Below, in pieces: positions 4,845 to 8,215 of a DNA stretch of 8,215 nt. The stretch covers positions 1 through 8,215 of the forward strand of contig JANXTQ010000020.1 of NCBI GenBank assembly GCA_025352305.1. The letters are read 5' to 3'. The position numbers and the translations under genes were made by a program. Source of the stretch: Actinomycetes bacterium (lineage in GTDB: Bacteria; Actinomycetota; Acidimicrobiia; Acidimicrobiales; RAAP-2). The notes under the pieces were generated by a model. That model worked only from the letters and a program-made list of their open reading frames with translations, had not been told where the DNA came from and made no database searches. Position 1 is the first letter of the stretch, and every line of letters starts with the position of its first letter.

Positions 4845-6203
4845 TCACGCAATACTGTCGTCTGCGTCGTCAACAATGGGGATTTTTAACGTAAATCGTG
4901 CACCGCCGAGTTCATCAGAACGCGAAATGCTGACCGTTCCATTTAGTTCGCGGGCGATTTGGCTGACGATTGACAACCCGAGCCCCGAACCAGCCAGCGA
5001 TCGCGCACGCGGTGATCGCCAGAATCGGTCAAAGACAAAAGGAACGTCATCGGGTGCAACACCCGGACCGTCGTCATCAACGCTCAGAGTTCCCAAATGA
5101 AGCGACACCCGTACCTGTCCGTCAGCGGCGGCGAATTTAATGGCGTTGTTAATCAGGTTATTGACCGCGCGAACGACGCGGTCGCGACGGCCCACGACGA
5201 CGCACGGTTCAATGTTCGACTCAATCGTGACGTTTCGAGTGCGCGCGTGAGTGCGCGCGGTGGCCACGCACTCATCGACCAATTCGTCGAAGCGGAGCAC
5301 TTCAGTGGACTGATTTGATTCGTCACCACGAGCCAGTTCTGCGAGGTCTGAGATGAGCACCGCCAATTCGTCCACTTGGGCGACCATGTCGTCGGTAATT
5401 TGTAAACGCTCTTCGGTCGTAAGGCGATCGGCCTGCGAAAGAACTTGCGCGTTGGTTCGTAGCGACGTCAACGGTGTGCGCAGCTCGTGGCTCGCGTCAA
5501 GTACGAGTTGGCGCTGCATTTGTTGAGAGTGGTCCACCGAGCTCAGCAGTTCATTAAACACTCGACGCAGGCGACCCAGCTCGTCATTTCGACCTTCGGC
5601 GAGTCGGTGAGAGATGTTGGAGGTTGCGGTCACGATCTCAATTTCGTTGGTGACCTCTTCGAGGGGCACGAGCGCCGCGCGAGCGGCGAGGTAGCCAAGA
5701 ACAATGGCCAGCAAGACGCCAATGATCGCTAGAAAGATGAGTCGAAGTGCCAGTACCTCTAATTGGTGTTGTTGCCCGCTGATATTGACCGAAAACACCT
5801 GAGCCGCACTGGTTCGTAACGTGCACTGTCCGCCGTCACACTGCAACTTCGTGCCGACGGGAACGGGAACGATCAGTTCGCGGTACGTGTTTTCGTGCAC
5901 CGACACGGTACGCAGAATCGTTGGCTGTTTGAGTTTGGCCACGGCGAGCACCGTTGAGTCCACGGGTAGGTCCGCACTCGGAGGTAGAGCGGTCCCGTCG
6001 GGGAAAACGATCTGAAAAAATACCCCCGCGACAATCTCGCCTTGGCCAAACTGCGATGAGTGCGACGCGGCGCTGTAGAGCGATTCGTCGGTAGAGCGTT
6101 GAACGGCGTTGTGGGTCGAGAGATACGACGCGAGGCACGCAAAAAGCACCGCGATGGTGACCGCCACCGTGGTCGTGGCAATGACGCGCAGTCGAAATGT
6201 CAC
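4845..6203 (-). CDS. Two-component sensor histidine kinase (MprB-like)
   Basis: A 452-residue membrane kinase. TM1 is at about 8-29, an extracytoplasmic sensor region at 30-150, TM2 at about 152-174, and HAMP at about 175-227. HisKA has the phospho-accepting His239 in DASHELRTPLTSLRTN, and HATPase_c has the N box NNLINNAIKF (348-357), G1 VDDDGPGVA (375-383), the F box FDRFWRS (391-397) and G2 GSGLGLSIV (405-413). All catalytic boxes are intact. The layout and H-box resemble MprB/BaeS-type kinases. The sensor region has two cysteines in CDGGQC (122-127), a possible disulfide or metal switch. GTG at 6203 overlaps the regulator's stop (GTGA), so the pair is translationally coupled. The signal cannot be deduced. 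The redox cluster downstream on the same strand makes an envelope redox signal plausible. Confidence 0.94.
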   Translation of the reverse strand: MTFRLRVIATTTVAVTIAVLFACLASYLSTHNAVQRSTDESLYSAASHSSQFGQGEIVAGVFFQIVFPDGTALPPSADLPVDSTVLAVAKLKQPTILRTVSVHENTYRELIVPVPVGTKLQCDGGQCTLRTSAAQVFSVNISGQQHQLEVLALRLIFLAIIGVLLAIVLGYLAARAALVPLEEVTNEIEIVTATSNISHRLAEGRNDELGRLRRVFNELLSSVDHSQQMQRQLVLDASHELRTPLTSLRTNAQVLSQADRLTTEERLQITDDMVAQVDELAVLISDLAELARGDESNQSTEVLRFDELVDECVATARTHARTRNVTIESNIEPCVVVGRRDRVVRAVNNLINNAIKFAAADGQVRVSLHLGTLSVDDDGPGVAPDDVPFVFDRFWRSPRARSLAGSGLGLSIVSQIARELNGTVSISRSDELGGARFTLKIPIVDDADDSIA

Positions 6204-6922
6204 GTGGCGCGAAGTACGTATCCAACTCCGCGCACGGTGTGCAAGAGTCGCGATTCACTGTTCTCTTCGAGTTTTCGCCGAAGATATCCCACGTACACCG
6301 CCAGAGAGTTAGTCCCCGAATCAAAGTGGTAACCCCAGACCAGATCCAAAATCTGATCTCGTGTCAGGACTTGACGCGGATGATTGAGAAGCAACTCCAG
6401 GAGGTCAAACTCAATGCGGGTGAGTTCAATTTTTCGATCACCGCGAAACACTTCGCGAGTTTGTGGATTGAGAGTCAGGTCTTCAAATCGAAGCAGCGAA
6501 CCTTCGCCCTCTTGAAATGTTCGACGGCGCAGCAGCGCACGCAACCGCGCGAGCAGCTCCGCGAGATCAAAGGGCTTGACCAAATAGTCATCCGCGCCCG
6601 CGTCGAGTCCCTCGACTCGGTCATCAATGGCGTTTCTCGCCGTCAACATCAAAATCGGAGTGGCGTCGCCGGCGTGGCGAATTCGCCGGCAAATTTCAAG
6701 TCCGTCGACATCGGGGAGTTGAAGGTCCAGGATTATTGCGTCCGGCACGCGCAACTGGATGGCCCGCAGCGCACTGAGGCCATCTTCGAAGAGCTCAACG
6801 TCGTAGTTCTCCATGCGCAGCGCGCGGCCCAGAGCTTGGCGGATGGCCTGGTCGTCGTCAACAATGGCGACGTAGCTCGTGTTCGAACTGCTCTGGCTCA
6901 CGGTTCCTCGATTTTCTGGCAC
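6200..6922 (-). CDS. Two-component response regulator, OmpR family (MprA-like)
   Basis: A 240-residue cytosolic DNA-binding regulator and cognate partner of the kinase that follows. The receiver domain (about 17-130) has the acidic cluster VDDD at 21-24, phospho-acceptor Asp66 in IILDLQLPD, Thr94 in MLTAR and Lys116 in LVKPFD. The winged-helix domain (about 143-238) has the OmpR signatures LTRIEFDLLELLLNHP and VYVGYLRRKLE, and ends RGVGYVLRAT. GTG at 6922 is used because AGAGGA precedes it at about 10 bases. GTG at 6901, seven codons in, is an alternative with GAGGA close before it. Neither choice alters the domains. The gene diverges from the tRNA across 89 bp. Its target genes are unknown. 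Autoregulation and control of the redox cluster are reasonable guesses. Confidence 0.94.
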   Translation of the reverse strand: MPENRGTVSQSSSNTSYVAIVDDDQAIRQALGRALRMENYDVELFEDGLSALRAIQLRVPDAIILDLQLPDVDGLEICRRIRHAGDATPILMLTARNAIDDRVEGLDAGADDYLVKPFDLAELLARLRALLRRRTFQEGEGSLLRFEDLTLNPQTREVFRGDRKIELTRIEFDLLELLLNHPRQVLTRDQILDLVWGYHFDSGTNSLAVYVGYLRRKLEENSESRLLHTVRGVGYVLRAT

Positions 6923-6932
6923 GTAGCGTGCG

Positions 6933-6938
6933 TCCTCT
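6933..6938 (-). promoter_or_regulatory. Probable ribosome binding site of the response regulator
   Basis: AGAGGA on the minus strand lies 10 bases before GTG at 6922. It favours that start over the internal GTG at 6901, though the spacing is slightly long. Confidence 0.45.
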
Positions 6939-6964
6939 AGTGTTCAACGACGTCGTAAAGGTCC

Positions 6965-6985
6965 GATTCGGGATTCGTAAGAATC
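6965..6985. repeat. GATTC/GAATC repeat cluster in the regulator-tRNA spacer
   Basis: GATTCG at 6965-6970 repeats at 6972-6977, and GAATC at 6981-6985 is its inverse, four bases after GATTC. The cluster lies 43-63 bases upstream of the response regulator start and 27-47 bases before the tRNA. A perfect 10-base palindrome ACGACGTCGT is nearby at 6947-6956. A regulator binding site is possible. I see no clear -10/-35 pair for either gene in this 89 bp spacer. Confidence 0.3.
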
Positions 6986-7011
6986 TGAGAAGATCTTGAC
7001 AGAGAGTGCCT

Positions 7012-7084
7012 TGGCGGGTAGTTCAATCGGCAGAACAGCGGACTTTGAATCCGAAGGTTGGAGGTTCGAGCCCTCCCCCGCCAG
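7012..7084 (+). tRNA. tRNA-Gln (anticodon UUG)
   Basis: A full cloverleaf can be drawn. The acceptor TGGCGGG (7012-7018) pairs with CCCGCCA (7077-7083), all seven pairs, with U1-A72 as usual for tRNA-Gln. The D stem is GTTC/GAAC with GG in its loop. The anticodon stem GCGGA/TCCGA has four pairs and one G-A mismatch at the outer position. The loop CTTTGAA has TTG at 7045-7047. The variable loop is AGGTT. The T stem GGAGG/CCTCC carries loop TTCGAGC. The discriminator is G7084. CCA is not encoded (CTT follows), so it must be added by the nucleotidyltransferase. It reads Gln codons CAA and, by wobble, CAG. Confidence 0.96.
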
Positions 7085-7086
7085 CT

Positions 7087-7971
7087 TCAGTGCAGGCCGC
7101 GCAGGATTTCGGCCAACTGCAGGGGAGCGTCGCCCTGGATCGAGTGGCCCGCGCCTTCAACGTGAATAACGCGAGCACTCGGCTGACGTCGGATGAACTC
7201 AGCCTCGTCCTCGTCATCTACGACGGATCCTTTGGCCATACCGCGAACGAGAGTGACCGGACGTTGAACTGCTTCGAGCGTGTCCCACAGATTTGCCGTG
7301 TCGGGACCGGCCACCTCACTTCGTTCGTGACGTTGGTGACGCCACACCCATGAACCGTCACTGCGTTGGAGCGCATTGTGCAAGATCCCGCGGCGCAGTG
7401 AACTCTCGCTTCGCGTGGGGTTGTGTTGAATAGTTCGCGCGAGCAATGCGTCGAAATCGTCAAAGCTGGCGGGACCGTTGATGAAGTTATGGATGTGTTT
7501 GGCCTTATCGGCATTGACGCCCGGCGTGATGTCAATGAGAATTAGCGAACTCACCAATTCGGGGTGATCGTGAGTGAGAACGAGCGAGACGAGCCCACCG
7601 AGCGACATGCCCACGAGGACAGTCGCGCTCGGTGTGGCCTGAGCCATTGCCGTAGCCAGGTCGTTCGCATGCGACTGGACAACATTTGTTCCGTACGGCG
7701 ATGCGTCCGAGTGACCGTGGCTGGGCATGTCCCAACTAATGAGGGGCCGCTGCAGAGCGAGAGCAACAGTGTCGTAGGTGTGGGCGTTCTGCGCTCCGCC
7801 GTGCACGAAGGACATTTCGGGCGAGCCAACGCCCCACACCAGCGCGCTGAGGCATCGACCCGGCGCGACTTCGTAAGAGGAACGAGTCACCGACGGAATG
7901 GGCACATTGAGACCCCATTCACTCAGGTTCTGCGAGAAAAGTGAAAATTCGTCGTAACTCTCAGCGTCCAT
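7087..7971 (-). CDS. Alpha/beta hydrolase fold protein
   Basis: 294 residues, cytosolic, with no signal peptide. The oxyanion-hole HGG is at 58-60 ([14 protein letters not shown]), [11 protein letters not shown] at 79-89, the nucleophile elbow GMSLGG has Ser123, the acid is probably Asp252 or Asp253 in [11 protein letters not shown], and the catalytic His276 lies in [11 protein letters not shown]. The triad is complete and in normal order, with a cap region between about 150 and 215. It could be an esterase, a lipase or a C-C bond hydrolase. The substrate is not predictable. I start at ATG 7971: the open frame continues to a TTG at 8079, but that would run over the start of glmU and adds unconserved sequence. 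No strong Shine-Dalgarno is seen. It diverges from glmU (37 bp), and its stop lies 2 bases from the tRNA on the opposite strand. Confidence 0.88.
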   Translation of the reverse strand: MDAESYDEFSLFSQNLSEWGLNVPIPSVTRSSYEVAPGRCLSALVWGVGSPEMSFVHGGAQNAHTYDTVALALQRPLISWDMPSHGHSDASPYGTNVVQSHANDLATAMAQATPSATVLVGMSLGGLVSLVLTHDHPELVSSLILIDITPGVNADKAKHIHNFINGPASFDDFDALLARTIQHNPTRSESSLRRGILHNALQRSDGSWVWRHQRHERSEVAGPDTANLWDTLEAVQRPVTLVRGMAKGSVVDDEDEAEFIRRQPSARVIHVEGAGHSIQGDAPLQLAEILRGLH

Positions 7972-8008
7972 CGCCAAATCGTACGACAGGACTGGTAGAG
8001 ATGACAGT

Positions 8009-8215
8009 GTGAACCGTCCGACCTGTGTTGTTGTTCTCGCCGCTGGCGAAGGAACGCGTATGCGCTCGTCGCGGCCCAAACCACTTCACCATCTCTGCGG
8101 GCGACCAATGGTCCAACACGTGCTCGACGTGGCGGCGCGCGATGAGGTCAAGGCCACCGTTGTCGTCGTGGGTCACGGCGCAACGTGGGTGGAAAAATCG
8201 CTGATTGGCCGAGCC
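8009..8215 (+). CDS. glmU: Bifunctional UDP-N-acetylglucosamine pyrophosphorylase/glucosamine-1-phosphate acetyltransferase, N-terminal part (cut by window)
   Basis: The first 69 residues of GlmU, which makes UDP-GlcNAc for peptidoglycan and other wall polymers. [20 protein letters not shown] (7-26) is the nucleotide-binding signature of the uridyltransferase domain (L-A-A-G-x-G-T-R-M with the following Lys). It is followed by [10 protein letters not shown] and VVVVGHG, in the expected order and spacing. The frame is open to the right edge, so the hexapeptide-repeat acetyltransferase domain lies outside. A shorter uridyltransferase-only protein cannot be excluded from this fragment. GTG at 8009 is the only sensible start. 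An ATG at 8001 is in another frame and stops after three codons on TGA at 8010-8012, overlapping the GTG. Confidence 0.93.
   Translation, partial: MNRPTCVVVLAAGEGTRMRSSRPKPLHHLCGRPMVQHVLDVAARDEVKATVVVVGHGATWVEKSLIGRA

Noticed and set aside
6197..6940. 247-codon open frame on the plus strand opposite the response regulator
   Set aside because: It lies fully antisense to a complete OmpR-family gene, has no recognisable motif, and is explained by codon bias of the real gene.
6996..7001. Perfect TTGACA as a -35 box for the tRNA
   Set aside because: It ends 10 bases before the tRNA, so the matching -10 (about 7019) and the start site would fall inside the tRNA.
7972..8079. N-terminal extension of the hydrolase to TTG at 8079
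   Set aside because: It would overlap the start of glmU on the other strand and adds sequence without hydrolase features. ATG at 7971 gives a normal protein.
1..8215. CRISPR array, insertion sequence, integrase, toxin-antitoxin pair or other defence system
   Set aside because: Nearly all of the sequence is accounted for by the listed genes. No spaced repeats, transposase or integrase motifs, or nuclease/antitoxin pairs were seen.

Overview
The window is a densely packed stretch of an actinobacterial chromosome. The order Acidimicrobiia is my best guess, and this is inference. The support is a 33-residue bS22-type ribosomal protein, an IspE beginning APAKLTWYLEITGRR, frequent GTG starts, moderately high G+C, a surface protein with a long poly-threonine linker, and an OmpR/MprB-like two-component pair. 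No insertion sequence, integrase, CRISPR array or phage gene is visible.

Layout. The left edge (1-758, +) carries ispE (isoprenoid MEP pathway), missing only its first codons. A tiny convergent gene for bS22 (762-863, -) follows, then a VOC/glyoxalase-fold protein (917-1279, +). A long leftward block fills 1282-6922. Read in transcription order it is an OmpR-family regulator, its MprB-like sensor kinase, a 66 bp gap with an interrupted palindrome, a one-TM poly-Thr protein, an ApbE flavin transferase, a di-heme ferric-reductase-like membrane protein, a NuoF-like flavoprotein and a 3Fe-4S ferredoxin. Three junctions in this block are 4-base GTGA stop/start overlaps, one is a 10-base overlap and one is a 2-base gap, so it is probably one or two operons. 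To the right lie tRNA-Gln(UUG) (7012-7084, +), a convergent alpha/beta hydrolase (7087-7971, -) and the start of glmU (8009 to the window end, +).

How it fits together. ispE and glmU are housekeeping envelope/isoprenoid genes that I recall lying close together in many Actinobacteria. Here a redox module sits between them. The ferredoxin and NuoF-like protein would handle electrons in the cytoplasm, the bis-His cytochrome b protein could carry them across the membrane, and ApbE would attach FMN to an outward-facing acceptor. No protein in the window has the usual ApbE acceptor motif. In the place where an FMN-binding carrier might be expected there is a poly-Thr membrane-anchored protein ending in a short Cys-bounded tail. 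The sensor kinase upstream has a CDGGQC pair in its extracytoplasmic domain. The electron-transfer role of the cluster and its control by the two-component system are inferences from gene content and order.
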